Counted from the stretch's first letter, positions 24,760 through 33,317 are shown. The stretch is 41,577 nucleotides of DNA from Streptomonospora alba (GCF_000826685.1 NZ_JROO01000065.1:1-41577), one strand, 5' to 3'. The notes: generated by a model from the letters alone, not told the origin. Numbers and translations: made by a program.

Positions 24760-27477
24760 TTGTCCACCCAATCGGGAGCCGGAACGCGCTGGCTGCGCGG
24801 GATCGTCTCCCTAGCCATCGTCATCGGCGCGTTCGGCGCCGCATGGTTCATACCGCCGCAGCTGGGGCTCGACCTCAGCGGCGGCACCCAGATCGTCCTG
24901 GAGACCCGGGACGGACGCGCCGGAACCGAGGCCAACGCCGAGAACACCGACCAGGTGATCGAGGTGCTGCGTGAGCGCATCGACGGGCTCGGTGTCAGCG
25001 AGGCCACCATGTCGCGGTCCGGCGAGAACCGCATCATCGTCGAGCTTCCGGGGGTGCAGGACCCCACCGAGGCGGCCGAGATCCTCGGCCAGACCGCGCA
25101 GCTCACCTTCCACCCCGTCCTGGGCGTCCAGCCGCAGCAGGGCGGCGGCATGCAGGCGCCGGGCGGCGGCATCGGCGGCGGTGGCGGCGACTCCGCCAAG
25201 GCACCCGCCGATGAGGCGCGCGCTCCCACCGACGGCCAGGGCGGCCAAGGCGGCGGCCAAGGCGGAGGCGGCGCCGGCGGCATGTCCGAGGAGGAGCTCC
25301 AGCAGCTCATGGAGAGCCAGGGCGGCCAAGGCGGCGGCCAGGGCGGCGGCGCCGAGGACATGACCCAGGAGCAGCTCGAGCAGCTGATGCAGGGCCAGGG
25401 CGGCGGCCAAGGCGGCGGCCAGCAGGCCGCCGACCCCGACAAGGTCGCCCGCACCCTGCCCGACGAGCAGGGCAACCAGCTCCAGCTGGGCGAGTCCAAG
25501 ATCGAGGGCGACCAGGTCGCCAGCGCCGAAGCCGTGCTCGACCCGACCACCAACACGCAGTGGCAGGTCAACGTCGACTTCCGCGGGCAAGGCCAGGACG
25601 CCTGGGCCGACCTCACCGGCCAGGCCGCCTGCAACGACCCCGGCCAGCCCCAGCGGCGCGTCGCCATCGTGCTCGACGACGAGGTCATCTCCTCGCCCGA
25701 GGTCAACCAGGACACCGCCTGCGACGTCGGTCAGACCGGCGGTTCAACGACCATCACCAGCTCCTCCTTCGACCAGGAGAGCGCCAACGACCTGGCCGTG
25801 CTGATCGAGGGCGGCTCGCTGCCGCTGCCGGTCACCGAGGTGCAGCGGCAGACCGTCGGCCCGACCCTGGGCGCCGACGCCATCAAGGCCAGCTTCATCG
25901 CCGGCGCTGTCGGCCTCCTGCTGACCGGCGCCTACATCTGCGTGGCTTACCGCCTCGTCGGCTTCCTGGCCGCGGTGGCGCTGGCCTGCTACACGTTGAT
26001 CGCCTACGCGGCCCTGGTGGCGCTGAGTGCGACGCTCACGCTGCCCGGTCTAGCCGGGTTCGTGCTCGCGATCGGCATGGCCATCGACGCCAACGTGCTG
26101 ATCTTCGAGCGAGCGCGCGAGGAATACCAGCAGCAGTCGAAGGTCTACAAGGCCAACAAGTCGGCGGGGATGGCCGACGCCACCGATTCCGAGACGGAAC
26201 AGGCCGAGGCGGGCGTGCTTTCCCGGCGCCGGCGCCGGGCGATCCCGCCGAACCTGCAGAAGGCGTTCCTCGGCGGTACCCAGAAGGCCTGGAGCGCGGT
26301 GCTGGACACCAACATCACCACGCTCATCGCCGCGGCGCTGCTGTTCTTCTTCGCCTCGGGCACGGTCCGCGGATTCGGTGTCACCCTGGGCCTGGGCACC
26401 ATCGCTTCGATGGTCTCCGCCCTGGTCATCGCCCGCGTGCTGGTCGAGTGGGCGGTGCGCCGCAAGGTCGTGCGCCAGCACCCCGCCGTCACCGGCATCT
26501 CCAGGATCAGCCGGGTGCGCACCTGGCTGATCGAGCGCAACCCCGATCTGATGTCGCGCAGCAAGCTCTGGCTGGGCATCGCCGCGGGGATCGCGGTCGT
26601 CGCGGTGGCCGGCGTGCTGATCCGCACGCCCGACTTCGGTGTGGAGTTCACCGGCGGCCGGGTCATGGACTTCACGACCGAGCAGGACATCAGCGTCTCC
26701 GCCGCCCGCGACGCCGTCACCGAGGCCGGCCACCCCAACGCGGTGGTGCAGGAGTCGGGCGACGGCGATGTCGCGGTGCGCACCGGCCCCGTCTCCGACG
26801 CCGAGGCACACGCGATCCAGGACGCGCTGTCCGAGGAGGCCGGAAACGTCGAGCGGCTCTCCGACGAGAAGATCGGCCCGAGCATGGGCGACGAGCTGCG
26901 CAACCGGGCGCTCATCGCGCTGGTTGCGGCGCTCGCCCTGCAGATGGTCTATCTGGCCTGGCGGTTCCGCTGGTCGTTCGGCGTCTCGACGATGCTGGCG
27001 CTGGCCTTCGACATCACTCTGGTGATCGGCCTGTTCACGTGGCTGGGCCGGCCCATCGACGGCGTGTTCCTCGCCGCCATCCTGAGCGTCATCGGTTTCT
27101 CGGTGAACGACTCGGTGGTGGTGTTCGACCGAGTGCGCGACGAATGGGCCAACGACAGCAAGTCGGGCTTCAGAAAGATCGCCAACACGGCCATCCTGCA
27201 CACCATCCCGCGTACGGTGAACACCACCATCGGCGGCGTGTTCATCCTGGGCACGCTGGCGATCTTCGGCGGTTCGTCGCTGCGCGACTTCGCGGTGGCG
27301 ATGCTGATCGGCCTGATATCGGGTGTCTTCTCGACGGTGTTCGTGGCGGCCCCGCTGGCGGCGTGGCTGCAACGGTGGGACAAGACGCCCGCGCCGCACG
27401 TCATCCGCGAGAAGCGCACCAAGCAGCGCAAGGAGCTGCGCACCGCCCGTGAGCAGACCGACGGAGCAGTGGTCTAG
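24760..27477 (+). CDS. secDF: Fused SecDF protein-export membrane protein
   Basis: A 905-residue fusion of SecD and SecF, the proton-driven subunit that helps SecYEG complete protein export. SecD features: the first helix, GLDLSGGTQIVLE, RIDGLGVSE, a periplasmic P1 domain and five helices with GMAIDANVLIFERAREE. SecF features: FGVEFTGGRVMDF and five helices with IGFSVNDSVVVFDRVRDE. The start is TTG at 24760, because GAGAGG lies 7 nt upstream; the in-frame GTG at 24706 has no such site. P1 carries a Gly/Gln-rich insert (DNA 25233-25423) with an internal repeat. A second basic/acidic insert follows the SecD helix pair. Most actinobacteria have separate secD and secF near ruvB; this may be a second, specialised copy (inference). 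Confidence 0.93.
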   Translation: MSTQSGAGTRWLRGIVSLAIVIGAFGAAWFIPPQLGLDLSGGTQIVLETRDGRAGTEANAENTDQVIEVLRERIDGLGVSEATMSRSGENRIIVELPGVQDPTEAAEILGQTAQLTFHPVLGVQPQQGGGMQAPGGGIGGGGGDSAKAPADEARAPTDGQGGQGGGQGGGGAGGMSEEELQQLMESQGGQGGGQGGGAEDMTQEQLEQLMQGQGGGQGGGQQAADPDKVARTLPDEQGNQLQLGESKIEGDQVASAEAVLDPTTNTQWQVNVDFRGQGQDAWADLTGQAACNDPGQPQRRVAIVLDDEVISSPEVNQDTACDVGQTGGSTTITSSSFDQESANDLAVLIEGGSLPLPVTEVQRQTVGPTLGADAIKASFIAGAVGLLLTGAYICVAYRLVGFLAAVALACYTLIAYAALVALSATLTLPGLAGFVLAIGMAIDANVLIFERAREEYQQQSKVYKANKSAGMADATDSETEQAEAGVLSRRRRRAIPPNLQKAFLGGTQKAWSAVLDTNITTLIAAALLFFFASGTVRGFGVTLGLGTIASMVSALVIARVLVEWAVRRKVVRQHPAVTGISRISRVRTWLIERNPDLMSRSKLWLGIAAGIAVVAVAGVLIRTPDFGVEFTGGRVMDFTTEQDISVSAARDAVTEAGHPNAVVQESGDGDVAVRTGPVSDAEAHAIQDALSEEAGNVERLSDEKIGPSMGDELRNRALIALVAALALQMVYLAWRFRWSFGVSTMLALAFDITLVIGLFTWLGRPIDGVFLAAILSVIGFSVNDSVVVFDRVRDEWANDSKSGFRKIANTAILHTIPRTVNTTIGGVFILGTLAIFGGSSLRDFAVAMLIGLISGVFSTVFVAAPLAAWLQRWDKTPAPHVIREKRTKQRKELRTAREQTDGAVV
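25233..25423 (+). repeat. Coding repeat in SecDF: GGQGGGQGGG plus EELQQLM-like helix
   Basis: Two successive units each pair a glycine-rich stretch (GGQGGGQGGG) with a short amphipathic helix (MSEEELQQLMES, then MTQEQLEQLMQG). A third, truncated glycine-rich unit (GGGQGGGQQ) follows. The DNA shows the same unit with scattered synonymous changes (caa/cag), so it is not a very recent duplication. Confidence 0.85.
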
Positions 27478-27516
27478 CGCCGCACCGGTGCCGCAGTCGC
27501 GGTAGCGGATTCGCAG

Positions 27517-27546
27517 GCGGGGTCGGGCACTGCCCGGCCCCGCTTT
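27517..27546. terminator. Terminator between convergent secDF and rsmI
   Basis: GCGGGGTCGGGC (27517-27528), loop ACT, then GCCCGGCCCCGC (27532-27543) form a 12-bp stem with one wobble, followed by TTT. It lies 40 bp past the secDF stop and 66 bp from the rsmI stop on the other strand. Confidence 0.8.
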
Positions 27547-27611
27547 CGCGTGTGAGGGGCCCGGCGCACGTGCGGCGATCGGCCGCCGCGGCCGGAACGG
27601 CGCCGCGTGGG

Positions 27612-28490
27612 TCAGCGGTGCGCCGCGTCGTAGACCTCGCGCTTGGGCACCCCGAGCTCCCGGGCCACCTCGCGGATCGCGTCCTTGCGGGATACGCCCT
27701 CGTCCTCGCGCTCGGCCACCGCCGCCGCCAGGTCCTCGGGGGTGCGCGCGACGGCGGCCGGGGCCGCGCCGGCCACCACGACGGTGATCTCCCCGCGCAC
27801 CTCGCCCTGCGCCCACTCGGCGAGCTCGCCCAGCGGCGCGCGCCGCACCTCTTCGTAGGTCTTGGTCAGCTCTCGGCACACCGCGGCGCGCCGGTCGGCG
27901 CCGAACCCCTCGGCCATCGCCGCGAGTGTCGCGGCCAGCCGGTGCGTGCTCTCGAAGAACACCATGGTGCGGCGTTCGCCGGCCAGGTCGGCGAAGTAGG
28001 CCCGCCGGCCCTTGCGCGGCGGGAAGCCCTCGAAGCAGAAGCGGTCGGTGGGCAGCCCGGACAGCACCAGCGCGGTGGTCGCCGCGGTGGGCCCGGGGAT
28101 CGCCGTCACGGGGACTCCGGCGTCCGCACACGCCGCGACGAGCCGGTAGCCGGGGTCGGAGACCCCGGGCATGCCGGCGTCGGTGACCAACAGGACGTCG
28201 CGGCCCGCCTGCAGCTCGCTCAGCAGCTCCTCCGCGCGGCGCGCCTCGTTGGCGTCGTAGTAGGAGACCACGCGCGCCCCGGTCTCGCCGCCCAGCCGCA
28301 GCTGCGCCCGGGCGGCGAAGCGGCGCAGCCGCCGGGTATCCTCCGCCGCGATGGTCCGTGCGTCCCCAAGCGCGCGCAGCAGCCGGGGCGGAGCGTCGTC
28401 ACCGTTGCCGATCGGCAGCCCCGCCAGCGTCAGGGTTCCCGTCGCGTGTGCGGCGCGCGGCTCCTCGGCCTCACTCGGCCCTGCGGTCAC
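27612..28490 (-). CDS. rsmI: 16S rRNA (cytidine(1402)-2'-O)-methyltransferase
   Basis: A 292-residue SAM-dependent tetrapyrrole-methylase-fold enzyme that 2'-O-methylates C1402 in the ribosomal P site. Diagnostic segments are GLPIGNGDD near the N-terminus, IAAEDTRR (47-54), VTDAGMPGVSDPG, IPGPTAATTAL, GFPPRKGRR and FFESTHR. The C-terminal helical part ends with VSRKDAIREVARELGVPKREVY, also typical. The start is GTG at 28490 behind a modest GGTGG. It is divergent from pmt, the usual rsmI-pmt pairing of actinobacteria, and converges with secDF across a strong terminator. Confidence 0.95.
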   Translation of the reverse strand: MTAGPSEAEEPRAAHATGTLTLAGLPIGNGDDAPPRLLRALGDARTIAAEDTRRLRRFAARAQLRLGGETGARVVSYYDANEARRAEELLSELQAGRDVLLVTDAGMPGVSDPGYRLVAACADAGVPVTAIPGPTAATTALVLSGLPTDRFCFEGFPPRKGRRAYFADLAGERRTMVFFESTHRLAATLAAMAEGFGADRRAAVCRELTKTYEEVRRAPLGELAEWAQGEVRGEITVVVAGAAPAAVARTPEDLAAAVAEREDEGVSRKDAIREVARELGVPKREVYDAAHR

Positions 28491-28695
28491 GGTCCACCCG
28501 CTTTCTAGACGCTACGGTAAGGGAGTGCTCCGCGGGCGGCCGCCGACCGGCCCTCGGCCCCGCCGCAGCGGCGGTTTGCGGAGCGCGCCCCGGTCGGCGC
28601 ACCCCGTCGGCCGCGCGGCATCGCCCGGCACGATCGATCCAGCCGCGAGGCGCCCCCGAAGACCGTCCACCCGTGCCCCAACCTTAAGAGCCGAC

Positions 28696-30327
28696 ATGAC
28701 CACCACCGCACCCGAAGCCACCGTCGACCCCGATCCGAGCTGGCGGGCATCGGTCCGCTCCCGCCTGGTGCCACCGATGCCGACACCGGCGTGGCCGGGG
28801 TGGGTCGGCGCGGTGGCGCTCGCCCTGTTCGCCGGCGCGCTGCGCGTGATCGGGCTGGGGCGGCCCGGCCACATCTACTTCGACGAGACCTACTACGCCA
28901 AGAACGCGCTGTCGATGTGGGTCTTCGGCTATGAGCACGAAACCCTGGAGAACGCCGACGAGATGCTGGCGCGGGGCAACGGCGACATCTGGAGCGGCGG
29001 CGCCGACTTCGTGGTGCACCCTCCGCTGTCGAAGTGGCTGATCGCAGCGGGCGACCGGCTGTGGGGCCTGCTGCCGGGCACCGCCGCCGTCGAACCCGAA
29101 GGCTGGCGGCTGGCCTCGGCGGTCTTCGGTGCGCTGTCGGTGCTGCTGCTGGTGCGCATCGCCCACCGACTGACGCGCTCGTGGCTGCTGGGCTGCGCGG
29201 CGGGCCTGATCATGGCGCTGGACGGGCTGCACTTCACGCTCAGCCGCATCGCCATGGTCGACATCTTCCTGACCTTCTTCATCCTGGCCGGTTTCGGCTG
29301 CCTGGTCGTCGACCGCGACCGCACCCGGGAGCGGCTGGCCGCCAACGCCGAGCGCGGCGGCGGCGTGCTCAACTGGCTGGGGATGCGCTGGTGGCGCATC
29401 GCCGCGGGCCTGTTCCTGGGCCTCGCGGTGGGCTGCAAGTGGTCGGCGCTGTTCTACGTTGCGGCGTTCGGACTTCTGACGGTGGCCTGGGACTACGGCG
29501 CGCGGCGCAGCGTCGCCCACGACCGCACCGCGCTGCGCTGGTTCGCCTTCGACGCGGTGCCGGCGTTCTTCCAGACCGTGGGCGTCGCCGCGGTGACGTA
29601 CCTGGCCACCTGGACCGGCTGGTTCGCGACCGCGGGCGGCTACGCCCGCGGGTGGGGGGCGGCCCACATGCCGGGGTGGCTGGAGAGCGCCCCGGGGTTC
29701 GTGCAGGCTCCCGTCAACGGGCTGCGCAGCCTGGCCCACTACCACAACCAGATGTACTCCTTCCACAGCGGACTGTCCAAGCCGCACGACTACGCGTCGC
29801 AGCCGTGGGAATGGCCCATCATGCGCACGCCGGTCGCCTTCCACTACAGCGACCAGCCCTCCGACTGCGGCGCCTCCGACTGCTCCACGACGATCCTGAG
29901 CCTCGGCACCCCTGCGGTGTGGTGGCTGGGGTCCGTGGCCGTCGTGGTGATGCTGGGCTGGTGGCTGACCTACCGCGACTGGCGCGCCGGCGCGGTGCTG
30001 CTGGGCGTGGCCGCGGGGTGGCTGCCGTGGTTCGCCTATCCCGAGCGGACCATGTTCGCCTTCTACGCGCTGCCGGCGCTGCCTTTCGTCGTGCTGGCGA
30101 CGGTGCTGGCCCTGGGCCTGGCCCTGGGTTCGGGCGAGACGCGGCCGGAGTACTCGCCCTGGGCCCGGGTGGCCGGCGGCGTGGCCTTCGGTGTTGTGCT
30201 TCTCCTGGTGGTCGCCAACTTCGCCTACCTGTACCCGGTGCTCAGCGCCGAGACGATCCCCTACGACGCCTGGGCGGAGCGGATGTGGTTCGACACCTGG
30301 ATCTACGGCAACGGCGGCGGAAGTTAG
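28696..30327 (+). CDS. pmt: Polyprenol-phosphate-mannose-dependent protein O-mannosyltransferase
   Basis: A 543-residue polytopic GT39 glycosyltransferase that moves mannose from polyprenyl-phosphate-mannose to Ser/Thr of proteins during Sec export. The catalytic Asp63-Glu64 lie in IYFDETYYAK in the first outer loop. HPPLSKWLIAAG, DGLHFTLSRIAMVDIFL and GLAVGCKWSALFY are family hallmarks. There are about eleven membrane helices and a large soluble loop containing HNQMYSFHSGL. The ATG at 28696 follows a modest AAGAG. It is monocistronic, with a clear terminator at 30349-30386. The nearby secreted proteins (Rpf, the hydrolase lipoprotein) are possible substrates, but that is speculation. Confidence 0.95.
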   Translation: MTTTAPEATVDPDPSWRASVRSRLVPPMPTPAWPGWVGAVALALFAGALRVIGLGRPGHIYFDETYYAKNALSMWVFGYEHETLENADEMLARGNGDIWSGGADFVVHPPLSKWLIAAGDRLWGLLPGTAAVEPEGWRLASAVFGALSVLLLVRIAHRLTRSWLLGCAAGLIMALDGLHFTLSRIAMVDIFLTFFILAGFGCLVVDRDRTRERLAANAERGGGVLNWLGMRWWRIAAGLFLGLAVGCKWSALFYVAAFGLLTVAWDYGARRSVAHDRTALRWFAFDAVPAFFQTVGVAAVTYLATWTGWFATAGGYARGWGAAHMPGWLESAPGFVQAPVNGLRSLAHYHNQMYSFHSGLSKPHDYASQPWEWPIMRTPVAFHYSDQPSDCGASDCSTTILSLGTPAVWWLGSVAVVVMLGWWLTYRDWRAGAVLLGVAAGWLPWFAYPERTMFAFYALPALPFVVLATVLALGLALGSGETRPEYSPWARVAGGVAFGVVLLLVVANFAYLYPVLSAETIPYDAWAERMWFDTWIYGNGGGS

Positions 30328-30348
30328 CCCTGCGCCGAGAGCGGAAGG

Positions 30349-30386
30349 GGGAAGGGCCTCAGCGCGGCATGCGTCCGGCCCTTCCC
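30349..30386 (+). terminator. pmt terminator
   Basis: GGGAAGGGCC (30349-30358) and GGCCCTTCCC (30377-30386) form a perfect 10-bp stem with an 18-nt loop, 22 bp after the pmt stop. Confidence 0.75.
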
Positions 30387-30525
30387 TGCTGCTCACGGCG
30401 ACGCGGAAACAGGGAATGACGGATTCTGGAAATCGGGTTCCCGCGGCGGAAAGCCTCGGCACGGCGCATGTCCGCCTGGTAGTCTCATGATCCGGTTGCG
30501 GTTGTAGTTTCCATTGATGGCCCAG

Positions 30526-30620
30526 GCGCCTCACGGAACTTCACGTGGGCGCTGGTCGTTCGGGCGGAAACTCCCTGGGGCGAGCGCTCAGCGACCCGGG
30601 GCCAGCAGGGTGCGGCCCCG
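30526..30620 (+). promoter_or_regulatory. Structured 5' leader of the cold-shock gene
   Basis: Two hairpins precede the ribosome site. One is GCGCC-T-CACG (30526-30535) with CGTGGGCGC (30544-30552), 9 bp with one bulge. The other is CGGGGCC (30597-30603) with GGCCCCG (30614-30620), 7 bp, ending about 15 nt before GGGAGAG. Cold-shock mRNAs often carry temperature-sensing leaders, so the role is plausible but inferred. Confidence 0.4.
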
Positions 30621-30644
30621 AAGTAGTCCCCAAAGGGAGAGCAG

Positions 30645-30848
30645 ATGGCTCAGGGCACCGTGAAGTGGTTCAACTCTGAGAAGGGTTTCGGTTTCATCGC
30701 CGTTGAGGGCGGTGGACCGGACGTGTTCGTGCACTACTCGGCGATCGCGGGTACCGGCTTCCGGAACCTGGAAGAAGACCAGTCGGTCGAGTTCGAGATC
30801 ACCGAAGGGCCCAAGGGCCCGCAGGCGTCCAACGTGCGTTCGCTCTGA
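30645..30848 (+). CDS. csp: Cold-shock protein, CspA family
   Basis: A 67-residue single-domain OB-fold nucleic-acid chaperone. RNP1 (KGFGFIAV) and RNP2 (VFVHYSAI) are intact, and the aromatic residues Trp, Phe, Phe and His that stack on bases are present. The length is exactly that of actinobacterial CspA-type proteins. GGGAGAG precedes the ATG. It is monocistronic, with a structured leader and a strong terminator (30871-30903). The protein binds single-stranded RNA and prevents secondary structure; actinobacterial copies may be constitutive rather than cold-induced, which sequence alone cannot decide. Confidence 0.97.
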   Translation: MAQGTVKWFNSEKGFGFIAVEGGGPDVFVHYSAIAGTGFRNLEEDQSVEFEITEGPKGPQASNVRSL

Positions 30849-30870
30849 CGGCGCCTGAATCCGTTTCTCG

Positions 30871-30903
30871 GCCCTTCGCTCGGTCCCGGGCGAAGGGCTT
30901 TGT
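30871..30903. terminator. Terminator after csp
   Basis: GCCCTTCGC (30871-30879) and GCGAAGGGC (30890-30898) form a perfect 9-bp stem followed by TTTG. It lies between the csp stop and the convergent channel gene and may serve both. Confidence 0.85.
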
Positions 30904-30922
30904 GCATTGGGAGGACGGCGCC

Positions 30923-31888
30923 CTAGGTGCTGGGACTTCCGTCGGTGCCCCGGGCTCCGGAAGGCGCAGCCGCCGAATCGCTGCTGCGGCCGCGTGGCAC
31001 CACCGCCGATTCCGCCCTCGCCCCGCCGTCCGCACCGTCGGGTCCCGAGGCCGCCTCTCGCCCGTCGTCGGTGCCGCTGAGCACCCGCACCTGTTCGCTG
31101 AGCCGGCTCACCTGCTCGGTCAGCTCCTCCAGCCGGTTCATGACCGACTGGTGCTGGGCAAGCTCCAACTCCTGGTCCTCCTGCCAGCGCTCGGCGTTGA
31201 CCTCCTGCTCCAGCGCGGTGACGATCACGCCGATCACCAGGTTCAGCATGATGAAGGCCGTGACCACGATGTAGCCGACGAAGAACAGCCACGCTGCCGG
31301 CTCCTGTGCCAGCACCGGCGCGGCCACCTCGGGCCAGTCCTCGGTGGTGAGCAGCACGAACATGGTGTAGAGGGTCGTGCCCAGGTCGCCGAAGTGCTCG
31401 GGGTCGATGTCGTGGAAGAGCCGCTCTCCCAGTACCGCCGCGGTGTAGACGATGATGAGCAGCAGCCCGATGACGGTCCCCATGCCCGGGACCGAGCGGA
31501 ACAGCGCCGTGACGATCGTGCGCATCTGGGGCAGGACGCTGACCAGCCGCAGGATCCGCAGGATGCGCAGCATCCGCAGCACCGAGAACCCGGAGGACGC
31601 CGGGACCGCGGCGATGCCGACCACGGCCATGTCGAACCAGTTCCACGGGTCGCGGAAGAACCGGCGGCCGTAGGCGAAGATCTTGAGCGCCAGTTCGACG
31701 GCGAAGAAGGTGACGAACCCGGCTTCGGCCAGGGCCAGCCAGCCCTCGGCACGGGCGAGAGGACCGTCGACATAGGTCTCCATCCCCAGTGCTGCCGCGT
31801 TCAGCAGGATCAGTGCGACGATCAGCGACTGGAACCAGCGGCTGCCGACGATCGTCCCTGCCTGTTCGCGCAACCCCGTGCTGCCCAC
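30923..31888 (-). CDS. Voltage-gated cation channel (bacterial Nav/Cav type)
   Basis: A 321-residue single-domain channel with six helices, forming tetramers in the membrane. S4 carries Arg105, 108, 111 and 114 at three-residue spacing (VLRMLRILRILRL). The pore helix leads to the filter TTEDWPE (181-187), aligned with TLESWAS of NaChBac. S6 is FIMLNLVIGVIVTAL. A C-terminal coiled coil (about 228-270, EELTEQVSRLSEQVRVL) follows, as in NaChBac-type channels, then a disordered Ser/Gly tail. Acidic Asp184 and Glu187 in the filter point to calcium permeability. The GTG at 31888 has GGGAGAGG upstream; the longer open frame to 32086 does not look coding. It is divergent from tatB. Confidence 0.88.
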   Translation of the reverse strand: MGSTGLREQAGTIVGSRWFQSLIVALILLNAAALGMETYVDGPLARAEGWLALAEAGFVTFFAVELALKIFAYGRRFFRDPWNWFDMAVVGIAAVPASSGFSVLRMLRILRILRLVSVLPQMRTIVTALFRSVPGMGTVIGLLLIIVYTAAVLGERLFHDIDPEHFGDLGTTLYTMFVLLTTEDWPEVAAPVLAQEPAAWLFFVGYIVVTAFIMLNLVIGVIVTALEQEVNAERWQEDQELELAQHQSVMNRLEELTEQVSRLSEQVRVLSGTDDGREAASGPDGADGGARAESAVVPRGRSSDSAAAPSGARGTDGSPST

Positions 31889-32065
31889 TGCACCTCTCCC
31901 GCCCGACTCCCCTACCGGGGGCACTCCGCGCCGCGATTCCCACCGGCCGCCGAAGCACCTGCGGATGCGAACCGCCCCAACCCTAGCGCTGCGCCCCGCT
32001 GCCGCGGCCGAACCGATCGGCCGGGCGGAGATAACGCGAGTCGTCATCCACAGGCCGCCCCTCCG

Positions 32066-32096
32066 TTGCCACGACGGGTACAACAACGGTTAATCT
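32066..32096 (+). promoter_or_regulatory. Candidate tatB promoter
   Basis: TTGCCA (32066-32071) and TAATCT (32091-32096) are 19 bp apart. An imperfect inverted pair CCGTTG (32063-32068)/CAACGG (32084-32089) overlaps the promoter. The gene starts about 45 bp downstream. Confidence 0.45.
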
Positions 32097-32142
32097 GCTA
32101 GAAGGCCGGAGCAACCCCCACGGGCCATCGGAGGAGCCGGAC

Positions 32143-32466
32143 ATGTTCAACATCGGCATGGGCGAGTTCATCGCCCTGGCTGTGCTTGCACTCGTGATCC
32201 TCGGCCCGGAGCAGCTGCCGAAGGCCGCCACGCAGGTCGCCCGCGTGCTGCGCCAACTGCGGACCATGGCCAACAGCGCCAAGTCCGACATCCAGAAGGG
32301 GCTGGGGCCGGAGTTCAATGACTTCGACGTCGAAGACCTCAACCCGCGGCGGTTCGTGCAGAAGCACTTCTGGGACGCCGACGACGAGGACGATCCCTCC
32401 TCCGGCCGCCGTCCCGCCTCCCAGCTGAACGGCAAGCGCCCGCCCTTCGACAGTGAGGCCACCTGA
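32143..32466 (+). CDS. tatB: Sec-independent protein translocase subunit TatB
   Basis: A 107-residue TatA/B-family protein. One N-terminal membrane helix carries Glu8 (MFNIGMGEF), the polar residue that marks TatB for TatC contact. The hinge Gly21-Pro22 (ILGPEQLPKAA) and an amphipathic helix (residues 24-55) follow, then an acidic, disordered tail. TatA proteins would have a shorter tail and usually a polar residue at another position. GGAGGAG precedes the ATG. No tatC or tatA is adjacent, as usual for actinobacteria, where tatB is separate. It exports folded twin-arginine substrates. Confidence 0.93.
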   Translation: MFNIGMGEFIALAVLALVILGPEQLPKAATQVARVLRQLRTMANSAKSDIQKGLGPEFNDFDVEDLNPRRFVQKHFWDADDEDDPSSGRRPASQLNGKRPPFDSEAT

Positions 32467-32507
32467 GCCGGACCCACCGGCCGCGCCCGCGCCGCGCGGG
32501 GTCCGGC
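32467..32507. terminator. Bidirectional hairpin between tatB and a convergent membrane-protein gene
   Basis: GCCGGACCC (32467-32475) and GGGTCCGGC (32499-32507) form a perfect 9-bp stem directly after the tatB stop and 22 bp from the opposing stop. Confidence 0.65.
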
Positions 32508-32528
32508 CGCACAGGCGGCCCGCAGGCC

Positions 32529-33134
32529 TCAGCCGAACAGCGACACCAGGAAGAATCCGACCACGAGGACCACGACCGATCCGATCATGGCCGCGGTGGA
32601 GCCCACCGTGGCCACCAGGACTTCGGTCGCGATCGTGCCTACGACGGCGGCCGCGGGCCAGGGCCAGCGCGGCGCCGCCTTCCAGGCGTTGCGGCGCTCA
32701 CGGTAGAGCGCGAACAGCGCCGCGGCGCCCAGCAGTGCCCAGAACACCAGATGCCACACCGCGCGGGTGGTCGGCTCCAGGTAGTCGGCCCAACTGGCCG
32801 TGAACATGACGAACAGCACTGTGGTGGTCCACAGGCGCCAGTGCCCCTTGCTGCCGAAGGCCGGTATGGCCTTGCGCCGGGCGGGTTCGGCGCGGCGGAA
32901 CCGCTCGGCCGCCACCGGTGCCGACTCCTCCCGGCCCGCGCCGGTTCCGGGGGCGTTCTCGCTCGCCGAGGGGTTCGCGGGCGGCGGGGGCTCGGAGGGA
33001 TCGACGGGCAACTGGTAGCCGCCGGGGGCGTGGTGGCCGGGCGGGAACTCGCCGCCGCCCGGATGGCGGCCGCGCCGAGGGCGCGGCTGGGACCCGGGGG
33101 GCTCTGGCGGGGGCTGCTCGGGGTGGTCGGGCAC
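32529..33134 (-). CDS. Hypothetical membrane protein with proline-rich N-terminus
   Basis: I do not recognise a family. The 201-residue protein has a disordered, Pro/Gly/His-rich cytoplasmic N-terminal half (residues 1-90), then a basic stretch (RRAEPARRKAI). Four hydrophobic helices follow: LWTTTVLFVMFTA, TRAVWHLVFWALLGAAALFAL, a central WPAAAVVGTIATEVLVA, and a last helix ending VVGFFLVSLFG. The GTG at 33134 was chosen for GAGG/AAGGA upstream and because the body starts there; an upstream GTG (33170) is possible. Coding statistics and helices make it likely real. It converges with tatB. Its function is unknown. Confidence 0.7.
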   Translation of the reverse strand: MPDHPEQPPPEPPGSQPRPRRGRHPGGGEFPPGHHAPGGYQLPVDPSEPPPPANPSASENAPGTGAGREESAPVAAERFRRAEPARRKAIPAFGSKGHWRLWTTTVLFVMFTASWADYLEPTTRAVWHLVFWALLGAAALFALYRERRNAWKAAPRWPWPAAAVVGTIATEVLVATVGSTAAMIGSVVVLVVGFFLVSLFG

Positions 33135-33317
33135 AATCCTCGCCGTCCTTCTGCCGCCGGCCTGAATCACTCCGAGTTGCCTACCCGTTCGGCGCGGCTC
33201 CCCAACCCGGGCCGACCGCCGCGGCGGTGTCCGCAACCGGCGGCGAGGCCGGGGAGTGGAGACGCGTCGCGGCCCGCGCAGAGGCACGTCGGGGCCGGGG
33301 ACGGCTGTACACACGCA

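Larger units (their letters stand above)
30328..30644. other. 317-bp intergenic region: pmt terminator and long csp leader
   Basis: No gene is supported. The first 60 bp hold the pmt terminator. The rest holds the csp promoter/leader, including hairpins at 30526-30552 and 30597-30620. Confidence 0.7.
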
